Positions 1 to 10,813 of a stretch of 64,000 nucleotides of DNA are shown piece by piece. Source of the DNA: Silvibacterium dinghuense (GTDB lineage Bacteria > Acidobacteriota > Terriglobia > Terriglobales > Acidobacteriaceae). Below the pieces are notes generated by a model that did not search any database, was not told the DNA's origin, and was given only the letters and a program-made list of their open reading frames with translations. The stretch spans positions 1,922,001-1,986,000 of the forward strand of contig NZ_SDMK01000001.1 of NCBI RefSeq assembly GCF_004123295.1, read 5' to 3'. Made by a program: the position numbers and the translations under genes. The number at the start of each line of letters is the position of its first letter. Within the stretch, counting starts at the first letter, position 1.

Positions 1-83
1 CCCGGAAAGCAGTGTACTCGTTTCAGCACTCAACCGTCCGGATCGTGCAGGGAACCATGCCGCTCATGCAGGGAACGAAAACC

Positions 84-1097
84 TCAGTGTGATGCGGATG
101 TACGGCCAAGCGTAGCGGGCACGGCAACCAGGCGCTGCAGCAGATCGTCCGGAATCGCCGCCGTCAGTACGGCCCGGTTGTGATGCTGATCAATACGGGC
201 ACTGTCCAGCAGGGTGCGGGTATCGCTGGCGACAGCCGCTTCAGCCGGATCGGTCGAGATACCGGGCTGGTCGGCGGCGGCACGGGCCAGGCTGAGCAGG
301 GTGCCCAGGGAGTCCACGGCCGCCTTGGCATCGGCGTCGCTGGAGGCAATCTCTTCCACGCGAAGATGCGTCTTTCCGGCCCAGCTGAGCGAGGCGACAA
401 AGGTCGCGTCCTGCGCGAGAGGCAGCGACAGTCCCATGACGCTGAGGCGCCCGTCGTTATCTCCGAGCGGCAGACCGATCTGGCCAATGCCCCAGGCAAG
501 CGAGAGCAGCGGCACGTCTACATAATGCTTCGCCAGCAGCGTGGAGCCGGTGAACGGCAATGCGGCGGTGCGATAGCGATCGAGAATGGAGTGAATCTGC
601 TCCGCCGAAGGAGTATTGCTGACGGCGATCATGTCATAGCTGAGAAGAGCCACGCGCACGGTGCGGCCGTCATTGGTGATGCTGTAAATATCGTGACCGG
701 CGTAGGACTCGGTCGAAGCGGACTCTCCCTGCAGCCACGCGGCAACGCGGCGTCCATCGAAGTGACCAACAAACACCTCGGAGAAGGCCACCGGGCCATT
801 CGGCCCCTTGGGGTCGCTCATGCGATGGAGCGCGAAGGCAGCTTCGTCGAGATCGCGCTCGGGCTGGATGCCGGTAGCATCGATGAACTTCTGGTAGTCA
901 GGATCGTGCGCCACGGGATGACGGTCAAAGTGCGTGGCAGCGCGCAGGGGGCGCAGGTCCACGTAGACGATGCCGTCGGATTCGGGCAGCAGCCGCGCCG
1001 CTTCCGGCGGCGCTTTCTTGCGAAGGTAGATGGCAGCGCCAACGAGCAGCAGGAAGAGAACAACGATCGCGATGGTAAGCCGGGTGCGGCGACGCAT
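84..1097 (-). CDS. Exported or membrane-anchored hypothetical protein
   Basis: This is a 337-residue protein with a basic N-terminus (MRRRTR), one hydrophobic segment at about residues 7-25 and then a soluble region, so it is probably anchored in the inner membrane and faces the periplasm. No catalytic motif or known domain is recognisable. It resembles the lineage-specific hypothetical proteins common in Acidobacteria. The ATG start fits the N-terminal membrane segment. Its upstream region (1098-1203) is unusual: a perfect inverted repeat at 1111-1136 is followed by ten copies of a 7-bp tandem repeat that begins 37 bp from the start codon. No function is proposed. Confidence 0.7.
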   Translation of the reverse strand: MRRRTRLTIAIVVLFLLLVGAAIYLRKKAPPEAARLLPESDGIVYVDLRPLRAATHFDRHPVAHDPDYQKFIDATGIQPERDLDEAAFALHRMSDPKGPNGPVAFSEVFVGHFDGRRVAAWLQGESASTESYAGHDIYSITNDGRTVRVALLSYDMIAVSNTPSAEQIHSILDRYRTAALPFTGSTLLAKHYVDVPLLSLAWGIGQIGLPLGDNDGRLSVMGLSLPLAQDATFVASLSWAGKTHLRVEEIASSDADAKAAVDSLGTLLSLARAAADQPGISTDPAEAAVASDTRTLLDSARIDQHHNRAVLTAAIPDDLLQRLVAVPATLGRTSASH

Positions 1098-1110
1098 AGG
1101 TGAGGAGTGA

Positions 1111-1136
1111 CCCTGTGAGCAGTGTAGCTCACAGGG
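1111..1136. promoter_or_regulatory. Perfect 10-bp inverted repeat upstream of the hypothetical gene
   Basis: CCCTGTGAGC (1111-1120) and GCTCACAGGG (1127-1136) are perfect inverted repeats around a 6-nt loop. The element lies 14 bp upstream of the minus-strand start codon at 1097 and runs into the heptamer array. It could be an operator or a 5'-leader hairpin. Confidence 0.5.
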
Positions 1137-1203
1137 CTCAGGGCTCAGGGCTCAGGGCTCAGGGCTCAGGGCTCAGGGCTCAGGGCTCAGGGCTCAGGGC
1201 TCA
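1134..1203. repeat. Heptanucleotide tandem repeat, (GGGCTCA)x10
   Basis: Ten exact, uninterrupted copies of GGGCTCA run from 1134 to 1203. The array sits in the 5' region of the minus-strand gene starting at 1097. The same heptamer occurs once in the nearby terminator stem (1260-1266), so the array may have expanded from local sequence. Perfect identity points to recent expansion by slippage. Confidence 0.95.
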
Positions 1204-1247
1204 GATGAGAGTGTCGAGGATGTGGGTACCCTTTGTGTTTCGCAGCC

Positions 1248-1287
1248 AAAAGAAAATGCGGGCTCAGGCAAGAATGCCGGAGCCCGC
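1248..1287 (-). terminator. Intrinsic terminator of the TonB-dependent receptor gene
   Basis: An 8-bp stem (1258-1265 with 1280-1287, GCGGGCTC/GAGCCCGC) lies about 40 bp beyond the receptor stop codon. On the minus strand it is followed by a T-rich tail (ATTTTCTTTT). Confidence 0.75.
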
Positions 1288-1325
1288 AGAAAACAGCTTT
1301 TAGCTAGAAGCCAAGAGCTAAGCCA

Positions 1326-4300
1326 CTACCAGCTGATCTTCGCAGAGAAGGTCGCCTGGCGAGGATTCGAGGTCGTTACCTTCGGATTGCCAAAGCCGGT
1401 GTACGAGGCATAGAGGCCGGCATCGTCGAGGTAAGGATCGACGCTCGAGTAATTGGGGTGGTTGAAGACGTTGGAGAAGTTGGCGCGGACCAGGGCATTC
1501 ATCTTTTCGTTCAGCTTGAAGTTCTTGGTCACGGTGAGGTTGGCGGTGTTGGTCCAGAAGTCGCGGGCATCGTTGCGGGCGACATTGCCCCACGGTGAGT
1601 TGAAGGCCTTCTGGGCGTAGGTGCTGTTCATGATGTAGCGGACGTCGGACTTCGAAACCGTCTGCACGCTCGCATCGTCGGTCTTGTTGGCATTGTTCCA
1701 GCTGATCAGCGTGGTGGCCGAGGCGTTGCAGGAAGCTCCGCCGTAGTAGGCGCAGACGTCGCCGGCATAGGCGCCCACTTGCTGCACATTCGCCTTGCGG
1801 CTGCCCAGGAAGGGACGGAGGTTATCCGGACCCGCGCCGTAGGAGCCATTGAAGGTGTAGTCGGAGACGCCCGAGTGGCTGCCGTAGTCGTCGAAGCCGT
1901 ACTGGATCGGGGTGTAGGTCTGGCCGGAAGCGATGAAGTAGTTTCCGGAAAGGCCCCAGCCGCCGAGCACGTGACCCTCAAGGCCATGCTGCTCCTTGAA
2001 GAACGGGATGTTTTCGACAAAGTTCAGGGTGAGATTCTGCGGGAAGTCGAGACCCGAGAGGCCGTGCTCGCCGCTCTTGTAGTTCAGCGGGTTCTGGGCA
2101 ATGGCCGAGGTGTTGCCACCTTCTCCGCTGCTGAAGATCTCGCTCGAGTTGTCGGTGGTCTTGCTCCAGGTCCAGGCAGCGGAGAACATCAGCTGGTGGA
2201 AGAGGTCGTTGGCCCGCAGCTCGCTCTGCAGCGCGTGGTAGTCCGAATAGCCGGTGTTGGTGCGCTGACGGATGATGTAGCTGCTGCCATCCTCGCGGCC
2301 ATTGGTCGTCGACCAGGTGACGTTGGAGGGAATGGCGCTGGGGAAGGCCTCGGCCAGACCCTCGAGGTAGGGGTTGGCGTTGATGGTCTGGAAGAGATCA
2401 CCGCCGTGGTTGCCCACGTAGCGCACCTCGGCCACCAGGTTATGCGAGAGCTCGCGCTGGACGCCGAACGACCATGCCGAGACGTAATCGGCGCGGAAAT
2501 TCTTCGACTCGTTGATCTGGGTGTAGTCGCGCGGATCGGCGACGCCCTTGGTCAAATAAGAGGAGAGCGCCGAGCGCACATTCGCCCCGGTCGGGTCCGC
2601 AGGCAGAACACTATCGACTTCCGAGGCCTCAGTGAGGGACTGCGAGAGCACCTGCGGAGCCGAGTCGGCGGTGTTCAGGTAGATGTTGTAGAACGGCGGA
2701 TCGTAGGAGAGGCGATAGCCGCCGCGCAGCACGGTCTTGTGCGTGGTGCCGAGGAAGCCGGGCGTCCAGGCGAAGCCGATGCTGGGGCCGAACATATGGT
2801 TATCGGCGGGCAGCTTGGTCGCCGTGGTTACAGACAGGGGCAGCGAGGGATCCCAGAGCGGATCGGAGCTTTCCTGCGATTCGGTGTCGAGCTTATTGAA
2901 GAGGTTGCCCGGCTGGCCATAGGTGCTCCAGGTCAGGCCCAGGTTCAGGGTCAGGTTCGGCTTGATCTGCCAGTCATCACCGGCATAGAGGAAGGTGTCG
3001 TACTCGCGGAAGTCGAGCGTGGTTTTGCCGTCGGCGATGTTGATCTGATACGGCGTGCTGGTCATGTAGTTGGACCAGTTGGAGAAGTAGAATTCTCCGT
3101 TCACATAGGGCAGGAAGGTGTTGGGCGAGCGCTGGTAGGTCCAGTTCACGCCGGCCTTCAGGTGATGGTTGCCGAGCTGGTAGTTAAAGTTGTCCTGGAG
3201 CTGCCAGGTGTTGACGATGCGGCCCTGGGGCAGGTTGGTCGCCGGACCATAGGCCAGGCTGGAGTTGCCGGCGGTGTTGCCGACGTAGACGTGCGTCACG
3301 CCTTGCAGCAGGTTTGCCGTCGAGGGGTCGGAGTTGTTGCTGCTGCCGCCGAACTGCGTGTTCTCGCGGTCGAAGCCGACTGAGAGCTCGTTGACGATGT
3401 GCTGAGTGATGGCGCGCGTCCAGCCCAGCTTGACGGCCTGGGAGAGCGAGGGCTCATTGTAGAACCAGCCGCCGGCGCCGTTGTCACCGATGTCGAAGAA
3501 GCTGTTACGCGAGAGGATGTAGCGAGCGACGATCGTGTCTCGGCCATTCGAATAATCCACACGTGGCAGCCAGTTGAAGAGGTGCGAGCGCTCAGGCACG
3601 CTGCGCTGCACGTAGCCGTACTCGATCGGGCAGCTGCTGTTGCCGTTGATGGTGGATTCGATCGGCGTCCCCACCACCTTCGGGTTGCCGGTGGTGAAGC
3701 TGAAAGGGCCATAGGTATTCAGCGCGGAAAGCGCATTCGCATTCACGGCGCCGCAGGCCGCGGCCTCGGTCAGGCCGGTCTGGGTCGGCGTGATGCCGCC
3801 CGAGGTGTAGATCTCCGACTCGTGCCAGAGCTGCTGGTCAAAGCCGTTGAAGAAGAAGACCCGGTCTTTGAGGATGGGGAAGCCGATGGTGAAGCCGGCA
3901 AACTCGGTGTTCGAGCGCGGATTCTCGGTGATGTCGTCGAAGTTCTTCTGGTACGGGGTCAGCGTCTCGAGATCGTTGTTGGTCCAGTTGCCGTAGATGC
4001 TGCCATGAATATTGTTGGTGCCAGACTTGGTCACCACGTTGATCACCGAGCCGCCGTTGCGGCCGTACTCGGGACCGAAGTTGTTGGTGATGATCTGATA
4101 TTCGCTGGCGAATTCGGCATCGCCGACCTGAAGCGCCGGGCCGGTCACCGAGTTGTCGTTATTGTTCTGGCCGTCGATCTGCTGATCGTTGTTGCGGCCT
4201 CGGCTGCCATTCGAAGCGATGGCGGCGCCGTTGGTATCGCCGTAGTCGAGATCGCGGCTGGCGTTAACGCCGGGCACCAGCAGGGCCAGATTGTCCAGAC

Positions 4301-4775
4301 CCTGGTTCTCATTCACGTTCGCGAAGGAGGCGATGGTCTGGGCGGAGAAGTCGTTGGTGACCTGCGCCTGGGTAGTTTCGATGAGCGGCGTGGTCGAGCC
4401 GGAGACCTCGACGGTGGACTGCGCACCGGCCACGCCCAGGGTCACCGCGCCGAGGCCGGTATCCTGCGAGGTGGTGACCACGACGCCGTCCACCTTCCTG
4501 GTATCGAAGCCGGCGCTGATGATTTCAATCTTGTAGGTGCCCGGGGGCAGCAGGCTGAAGTGGAAGGTGCCAGACTTCTCGGTAGTCGCCTGGAAGACGA
4601 CTCCGGTCTGGGTGTTGGTGGCCTTCAGGGCCGCTTCACCAATGGATGCGCCCGAGGCATCCACCACGGTTCCCGAGATCGAGCCCTTGGTCACCTGTGC
4701 AAATGATGCCAATGGCATAAGAATTAATACCAGCAACAATACGAGCAAACGGTGTAGCGTCACAACTGCTTTCAA
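1326..4775 (-). CDS. TonB-dependent receptor, Oar-like, with N-terminal carboxypeptidase-regulatory-like domain
   Basis: This 1149-residue outer-membrane protein has a Sec signal peptide ending near SFAQ (about residue 26). A carboxypeptidase-regulatory-like (CarboxypepD_reg) beta-sandwich follows at about residues 30-120 (GSISGTVVDASGASIG). Next come a plug region (for example GSRGRNNDQQIDGQNNND and NNFGPEYGRNGGSVINVVTKSGTN) and a long beta-barrel ending in the aromatic residue W (FSAKISW), as expected for BAM-dependent insertion. The architecture matches the Oar-like receptors expanded in Acidobacteria, thought to import oligosaccharides or peptides. The substrate cannot be read from the sequence. 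The start is a TTG preceded by AAGGGAG. A LacI/cre-like site lies 325 bp upstream at 5100-5113, and a similar one precedes the second receptor at 42168. Confidence 0.9.
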   Translation of the reverse strand: MKAVVTLHRLLVLLLVLILMPLASFAQVTKGSISGTVVDASGASIGEAALKATNTQTGVVFQATTEKSGTFHFSLLPPGTYKIEIISAGFDTRKVDGVVVTTSQDTGLGAVTLGVAGAQSTVEVSGSTTPLIETTQAQVTNDFSAQTIASFANVNENQGLDNLALLVPGVNASRDLDYGDTNGAAIASNGSRGRNNDQQIDGQNNNDNSVTGPALQVGDAEFASEYQIITNNFGPEYGRNGGSVINVVTKSGTNNIHGSIYGNWTNNDLETLTPYQKNFDDITENPRSNTEFAGFTIGFPILKDRVFFFNGFDQQLWHESEIYTSGGITPTQTGLTEAAACGAVNANALSALNTYGPFSFTTGNPKVVGTPIESTINGNSSCPIEYGYVQRSVPERSHLFNWLPRVDYSNGRDTIVARYILSRNSFFDIGDNGAGGWFYNEPSLSQAVKLGWTRAITQHIVNELSVGFDRENTQFGGSSNNSDPSTANLLQGVTHVYVGNTAGNSSLAYGPATNLPQGRIVNTWQLQDNFNYQLGNHHLKAGVNWTYQRSPNTFLPYVNGEFYFSNWSNYMTSTPYQINIADGKTTLDFREYDTFLYAGDDWQIKPNLTLNLGLTWSTYGQPGNLFNKLDTESQESSDPLWDPSLPLSVTTATKLPADNHMFGPSIGFAWTPGFLGTTHKTVLRGGYRLSYDPPFYNIYLNTADSAPQVLSQSLTEASEVDSVLPADPTGANVRSALSSYLTKGVADPRDYTQINESKNFRADYVSAWSFGVQRELSHNLVAEVRYVGNHGGDLFQTINANPYLEGLAEAFPSAIPSNVTWSTTNGREDGSSYIIRQRTNTGYSDYHALQSELRANDLFHQLMFSAAWTWSKTTDNSSEIFSSGEGGNTSAIAQNPLNYKSGEHGLSGLDFPQNLTLNFVENIPFFKEQHGLEGHVLGGWGLSGNYFIASGQTYTPIQYGFDDYGSHSGVSDYTFNGSYGAGPDNLRPFLGSRKANVQQVGAYAGDVCAYYGGASCNASATTLISWNNANKTDDASVQTVSKSDVRYIMNSTYAQKAFNSPWGNVARNDARDFWTNTANLTVTKNFKLNEKMNALVRANFSNVFNHPNYSSVDPYLDDAGLYASYTGFGNPKVTTSNPRQATFSAKISW

Positions 4776-5236
4776 ATCAGGTCTCCCTTAAAATGCAAGG
4801 CAAAGGCTCGCACCTCGTGGCGGGTGCCAAGCCGGTTGGACTATATCGATGTGCAACGGCGCAGGTAGAGAAGCCGCTCCAGGAGCCTGGCAGCGGACTT
4901 TAGAGGTTAGAGCGATCGAAGAATCGCTTTTGGATCAAACCTCGATGGAAGCCGCCCGCGAAATACACGACACCTTGCGACAACAAAGATTGTGAATTGC
5001 GGGTGACATGGCAACACAGTAACAGGGTTATAACCTTGCGTCCACGCCAAAGAAGTACAATCGCGGATTTTTGTGTCCGAATTTGCCTCGGAAAAATCTC
5101 GACAGCGTTTCCACTTAGGTACCCCCGTAAGCCCCCCGCAGGCTCTCGCCTTTGAGAAGTGGAAAGGTTCAAGCCCCCAGCTCCGAGCCTTGAGTCAGAA
5201 AGAGTCCTGTAGTACCCCACCGTCAATGTGTACTTT
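4776..5236. other. Receptor upstream region with palindrome; no gene seen
   Basis: No convincing gene is present. The stretch holds a perfect 10-bp palindrome, GGTTATAACC, at 5026-5035 and a cre-like 14-mer at 5100-5113. It should contain the promoter of the minus-strand receptor, but no clear -35/-10 pair was identified. Confidence 0.5.
5100..5113. promoter_or_regulatory. LacI/cre-like operator candidate
   Basis: CGACAGCGTTTCCA differs by one base from TGACAGCGTTTCCA at 42030-42043, upstream of the other TonB receptor. It has the central CG and outer CA dyad typical of LacI-family operators, but the dyad is imperfect. Confidence 0.4.
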
Positions 5237-5391
5237 CCCATGTCTCAAAATCGAGACATGGGCACCCGGGGCCTTCTTCTCTTGAGGAAGGCAGGCCCGA
5301 AACGCGATCAATGGGAGCGGGGGCCGGAGGCAAGAAACCTGCACGGCCAGCGGGAGCGGATGCCGAAGGCGATCCGCCCTGCGCGCAGCAG
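5237..5391. repeat. Intergenic repeat module: family A hairpin plus reversed family B
   Basis: The family A hairpin (CCCATGTCTC / GAGACATGGG, followed by CACCCGG) is at 5237-5270. Family B is on the minus strand at about 5303-5391 and abuts the dnaA stop codon (5392-5394), reading CTGCTGCGCGCAGGGCG outward from dnaA. Confidence 0.8.
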
Positions 5392-6822
5392 TTAGTTGTT
5401 CAGCGTCTCGTTCAGCTTGTTGAGCGTGCTATTGAGGTTCTTGTCGGCGCGGCGCTGCTCGTCGATCTTGGCGATCGAGTGCATGACGGTGGTGTGGTGC
5501 TTGCCGCCGAACTGGCGTCCGATCTCGGGCAGCGAGGCCTCGGTCATCTGCTTGGCCAGGTACATGGCGATCTGGCGAGGCACGACGACAGCGCGCGAAT
5601 TGTTCTTCTGCTTGAGTTCAGCCACGCGCATGCCGAATTGCTCGGCGACGGCGCGCTGAATGGCCTCGATGGTGATCTTGCGCACCTGCGTGTCGATGAA
5701 CTGCTTGAGGCACTGCTGCGCGGTAGGCAGTGTCAGCTCCACTCCGTTCAGGCTGGACCAGGCGAAGAGACGCGTGAGCGCGCCTTCGAGCTCGCGCACG
5801 TTGGTGCGGACATTCGAGGCGATGAACAGCGCCACGTCCGTCGGCAGCGCAACATGCTCGCTCTCGGCCTTCTTCTGCAGGATAGCGACCTTGGTCTCGA
5901 GATCCGGCGGCTGAATGTCGGCGATGAGACCCCACTCGAAGCGCGAGCGCAGGCGGTCTTCGATCTCGGGCAGCTCCTTGGGCGGACGGTCCGAGGCGAT
6001 GACGATCTGCTTCATGTTCTCGTGCAGCGCATTGAAGGTGTGGAAGAACTCTTCCTGCGTGCGCTCCTTCTGCGAGAGGAACTGGATGTCATCGATGAGC
6101 AGCAGATCGACCGAGCGGAACTTGTCGCGGAAGCTGGTCATCTTGTCATAGCGCAGCGAGTTGATCATCTCGTTGGTGAACTTCTCGACCGAGACGTAGC
6201 AGATGGAGGCATTGGGGATGCGCTGCTTGACCTCGTGGCCCACGGCCTGCATGAGGTGCGTCTTGCCCATGCCGGTGCCACCGTAGAGGAAGAGCGGGTT
6301 GTAAGCCTTCGAGGGGCGCTCAGCGACGGCTTCGGCCGCGGCGCGCGCGAACTGGTTGCCGGCGCCGATGACGAAGGCGTCGAAGGTGTAGCGCGGGTTC
6401 AGCTGCGCGGCTGAGGACCAGTCAAAGCGACCCTGCTGTGGCGGCGCGGGCGCGTTGTTACGCGCGTAACCATTCCTGTTGCTTGCAGGCGCATTGGGCG
6501 CGTGCGTGGGCACAGGCGGGAAACCGCCGTCTTCACGGGGCTGAGCGAGGGTCGGATCATCCTCGGGAGTGACGAACTTGACGTCGTCGAACTCCAGCTG
6601 CAGTGCGTCGATGGCTTCCTGGATCAGATCGCCGTAGTGATCGCCCACATGCTGGAACTCCGGCGTGGGGATGCGCACGTAGAGCAGGCGTTCCTTGGCA
6701 TGGCTGAAACGCGTGGGCTTGAGCCAGGTGTCAAACGACTGGCGATTGATCTTCTTTTCGAGCGCACCGAGAATCCGGACCCACGGATTGAGCACGGTGG
6801 CGGGAGTAGCAACAAAAGACAT
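5392..6822 (-). CDS. dnaA: Chromosomal replication initiator protein DnaA
   Basis: This 476-residue protein is the AAA+ initiator that binds DnaA boxes and melts oriC. Domain I occupies about residues 1-80. A Pro/Asn-rich linker follows (about 90-140). The AAA+ core has Walker A GGTGMGKTH at about 181-189 and Walker B LLLIDDIQF at about 240-248. The C-terminal DNA-binding domain carries the DnaA signature GRQFGGKHHTTVMHSI near residue 440. Length and motifs are normal. The ATG start is preceded by AAGGA at suitable spacing. The genetic setting is not the classical one: dnaN, recF, rpmH and rnpA are absent, dnaB lies upstream on the same strand, and no DnaA-box cluster was found nearby. The 3' end touches a family B repeat. 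Confidence 0.97.
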   Translation of the reverse strand: MSFVATPATVLNPWVRILGALEKKINRQSFDTWLKPTRFSHAKERLLYVRIPTPEFQHVGDHYGDLIQEAIDALQLEFDDVKFVTPEDDPTLAQPREDGGFPPVPTHAPNAPASNRNGYARNNAPAPPQQGRFDWSSAAQLNPRYTFDAFVIGAGNQFARAAAEAVAERPSKAYNPLFLYGGTGMGKTHLMQAVGHEVKQRIPNASICYVSVEKFTNEMINSLRYDKMTSFRDKFRSVDLLLIDDIQFLSQKERTQEEFFHTFNALHENMKQIVIASDRPPKELPEIEDRLRSRFEWGLIADIQPPDLETKVAILQKKAESEHVALPTDVALFIASNVRTNVRELEGALTRLFAWSSLNGVELTLPTAQQCLKQFIDTQVRKITIEAIQRAVAEQFGMRVAELKQKNNSRAVVVPRQIAMYLAKQMTEASLPEIGRQFGGKHHTTVMHSIAKIDEQRRADKNLNSTLNKLNETLNN

Positions 6823-7301
6823 TCAGGTTCCTTGCTTGAACGCTCGCGGCGATACCGGCTTCGTAGCAAACCTGTAACCAATGCGACGCGGCCCCGATGA
6901 TACCGGGCTGAGACGATGCGTATTCGCTGGTCAGGAGGCGCATGATCTGGATCGTTCTCAATTCCAGTGCGCTGTACGAGCGGGCTGACAGCCGCGAGGC
7001 GTCAGGAAAATCTCATATGAACGTTGCCGATACTAGCACAATTCGGGGGCCGATTTACGGAGCTTTCGGAGCGAAATTTCTCAGCTGCCGAAGTTGCACC
7101 ACGAAGTGTGAAATATCGCGTTTCTTTGCAAATGCCGCGATGGAAAAAGGGGAATCAGGGCGCTGCCGCTACGGGTACGCGCCCCAGGTACAGGCGATTC
7201 TGCAATCGCCCCTAAGAACTTGCTGGCAAAGTTTTCGATGCGCATGACAGACGGTTCGATGTGACTCCACGCGAAATCTTTGCCGAAAACGCGGATAATT
7301 T
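6823..7301. other. 479-bp region between dnaA and dnaB; no gene seen
   Basis: There is no convincing coding sequence. Small hairpins are visible, for example GGCGATT/AATCGCC at 7193-7210 and GGGCGC/GCGCCC near 7158-7184. The stretch probably carries the dnaA promoter. No cluster of TTATCCACA-type boxes was found; the best match here is TTATCCGCG on the minus strand near 7290, with two mismatches. Confidence 0.5.
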
Positions 7302-8696
<1,395 letters not shown>

Positions 8697-8957
8697 CTGT
8701 ATAGGCTAGGCGCGTGGTGGGGAGATGACAAGGTCGAGACAGGAGTGGAGAAGTGTGCATGAGGAGTCGGTTCATGGGGGTATGCACATTTCGCGGCCAA
8801 TGCAAGTACAAATTGCGAACTACTTTTAGTGCAGCCCTGAGGGAAAGGCTGAGACTTTCCTGTGCAAGGCCTGTGGAAATTTAGGAAATCATCCGTCTAA
8901 AACCCAGACAGGCGGACGCCGGCGGCGGCAAACCTATATCATCGAAAGAGAGCATTT

Positions 8958-9608
8958 TTGCAGCGTATGAAACGGATTCTCCTAGCAGCAACGGCGACAC
9001 TGTCGCTGGTAAGCAGCGCCTCCTTTGCCCAGCAGGCAAGCGACGCGGCAGCGACACCAGAAGTAAAGCAGTTCCAGGGTCTTGAAGATCAGTGGAGCAC
9101 CGCGCTGATGAAGCGCGATCAATATACGCTCGAGAACCTGATGGCGCCGACCTATCTCGAGATCTCGGCCAGCGGCGACATCACCACGCGCAACCAGCAG
9201 ATCGCGGATCTCTATGCCAAGACCGGTCCGCAGCCGGTAAGCCTGGAGCACAAGGTCGTCAACATCCGTACTGTCGAAGATGTGACTATCGTCGACGGCA
9301 CCTACATCCACAAGTGGAAGGTGGGCAACTCGATCCACGAAGAGCGCGGCATCTTCACGCATGTCTACCAGCGCGCGCACGGCGGCTGGGTCTGCATCCA
9401 CGCGCAGCAGACGGAAGTGGTGGAAAAGGCCGACGACAAGACGAAGCCCAAGGCAGAGAAGAAGAGCAATGCCGAACTTCCCTTCCACGTGCCGTTCTTC
9501 CATAAAGGCGCGGAGTCGACGCAGGACTCGAATGTATCGAGCAATACGACGGCCACGCCTGCCAGCTCGACCACCACGACTACAAACACTGCGGCTCCGC
9601 AGCCATAG
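8958..9608 (+). CDS. Secreted NTF2-like (DUF4440/SnoaL-type) protein
   Basis: This protein of about 216 residues has a signal peptide ending near SASFAQQ. A compact alpha+beta domain follows (about residues 35-150) with the NTF2-like/DUF4440 pattern: QFQGLEDQWSTALMKRD, YLEISASGDI, and a terminal strand-rich part (GIFTHVYQRAHGGWVCIHAQQT). The C-terminus is a low-complexity Lys- then Thr/Ser-rich tail. NTF2-like folds often bind small ligands; the ligand here is unknown. Two starts are possible: TTG at 8958, 5 nt after GAGAG, or ATG at 8967. It lies 11 bp upstream of alr and is probably the first gene of that operon. Confidence 0.75.
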   Translation: MQRMKRILLAATATLSLVSSASFAQQASDAAATPEVKQFQGLEDQWSTALMKRDQYTLENLMAPTYLEISASGDITTRNQQIADLYAKTGPQPVSLEHKVVNIRTVEDVTIVDGTYIHKWKVGNSIHEERGIFTHVYQRAHGGWVCIHAQQTEVVEKADDKTKPKAEKKSNAELPFHVPFFHKGAESTQDSNVSSNTTATPASSTTTTTNTAAPQP

Positions 9609-9619
9609 GCGGTCGAACG

Positions 9620-10813
9620 ATGTCGCTGCGCCCGACATGGGCGGAGATCTCGCTTCCCCGCCTGCGGCGCAATTATGCCTTGCTGCGCGCAGCCGCGCCC
9701 GGTGTGGAGCTGATGGCCGTGGTAAAGGCCAATGCCTACGGCCATAACGCCGCGCTGTGCGCGCCCGCGCTGGTGGAGAGCGGTGCGCGATGGCTGGGCG
9801 TCACCTGTCTTGATGAAGGCATCGCCGTGCGCCAGGCCTGTCCCGATGCCCGCGTACTGCTGATGAGCGGCATCTGGCAGGGCGAGGCTGAGGCCGCGAT
9901 CGAACACGGGCTCACGCCGGTGGTGTGGGAGACAGCGCATCTGGCAGAGATCAAAGAGGCCGCGGCGCAGCGCGGGATTGCGTCCTTTGCCGTGCACGTC
10001 GAAATCGACAGCGGGATGTCGCGGCAGGGTGTGCGTCTCGACCGGATAGAAGCGTTTGCGGCTGCACTGGCACGGACTCCGCACATACACGTAGAGGGAG
10101 TGATGACGCACTTCCACTCGCCCGAGGTGCTGGATGATCCTGCCACTGCGCGCCAACTGGAAAACTTCGATCAGGCGCTGGCGAGGCTGGCTGCAGCAGG
10201 CGTAACGCCTTCGATCGTGCACGCGGGAAACTCGGCAACAGCACTGACACCGGCGATGACCCGCGCCATAGCAGCGCTCGGAAACAAGCATGGAGCAGCG
10301 GCGATGGTGCGGCCCGGCCTTTCGCTCTACGGCTACGCGCCACGCTTCTCCGGCGAAGGCGCGGCCGCGGAAAACACCGAGCTTCAGCCGGTGCTTGCAT
10401 GGAAGACGCGGGTGATTTCGCTGCGCACCATCGAGCCAGGTGAAACGGCGGGCTACAACGCAACCTTTCATGCGGAGAAGCCGACACGGCTGGCGCTTCT
10501 GCCTGTCGGTTATGCGGATGGGCTGAACCGGCTGCTCTCCAATCGCGGCGCAGTGCTGATTCGCGGGCAGCGGGCGCCGATTGCGGGCCGCGTGTCGATG
10601 GACCTGACCATTGTGGATGTGACGGACATCGACGGCGTGAAGCTGGGCGACGAGGCCGTGATCCTCGGCGAACAGCGCGCTGAGCGAAGCTGGGCACGCA
10701 TTACGGCAGATGAGCTGGCCGCCATAGAGGGAACCATCCCCTACGAGGTGCTGTGCGCCATCGGGCCGCGCGTGCCGCGAAGAATTGCCGAGGACGAGAA
10801 TGGCGACGCATAA
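9620..10813 (+). CDS. alr: Alanine racemase
   Basis: This 397-residue PLP-dependent enzyme interconverts L- and D-alanine for peptidoglycan synthesis in the cytoplasm. The PLP lysine is K36 in VVKANAYGH, at the start of the TIM barrel. The C-terminal beta domain carries RVSMDLTIVDVT. The catalytic tyrosine of the other subunit corresponds to Y in ETAGYNATFHA; most family members have Gly after this Tyr, whereas here it is Asn, a small deviation. Length is normal. The 3' end overlaps the next gene by 14 bp, indicating translational coupling. Confidence 0.95.
   Translation: MSLRPTWAEISLPRLRRNYALLRAAAPGVELMAVVKANAYGHNAALCAPALVESGARWLGVTCLDEGIAVRQACPDARVLLMSGIWQGEAEAAIEHGLTPVVWETAHLAEIKEAAAQRGIASFAVHVEIDSGMSRQGVRLDRIEAFAAALARTPHIHVEGVMTHFHSPEVLDDPATARQLENFDQALARLAAAGVTPSIVHAGNSATALTPAMTRAIAALGNKHGAAAMVRPGLSLYGYAPRFSGEGAAAENTELQPVLAWKTRVISLRTIEPGETAGYNATFHAEKPTRLALLPVGYADGLNRLLSNRGAVLIRGQRAPIAGRVSMDLTIVDVTDIDGVKLGDEAVILGEQRAERSWARITADELAAIEGTIPYEVLCAIGPRVPRRIAEDENGDA

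Noticed and set aside
1100-1303. Short plus-strand frame with a periodic peptide (AQGSGLR)n
   Set aside because: It is only the translation of the heptamer tandem repeat, with no supporting start signal.
1779-3383. Long open frame antisense to the first TonB receptor gene
   Set aside because: It is a by-product of GC-rich codon usage. It has no start signal or recognisable domain, and the opposite strand carries an unmistakable receptor.
8697-8957. Candidate replication origin between dnaB and the NTF2-like gene
   Set aside because: Only one DnaA-box-like 9-mer (8872-8880) and no AT-rich unwinding region were found; this is not enough to call an origin.
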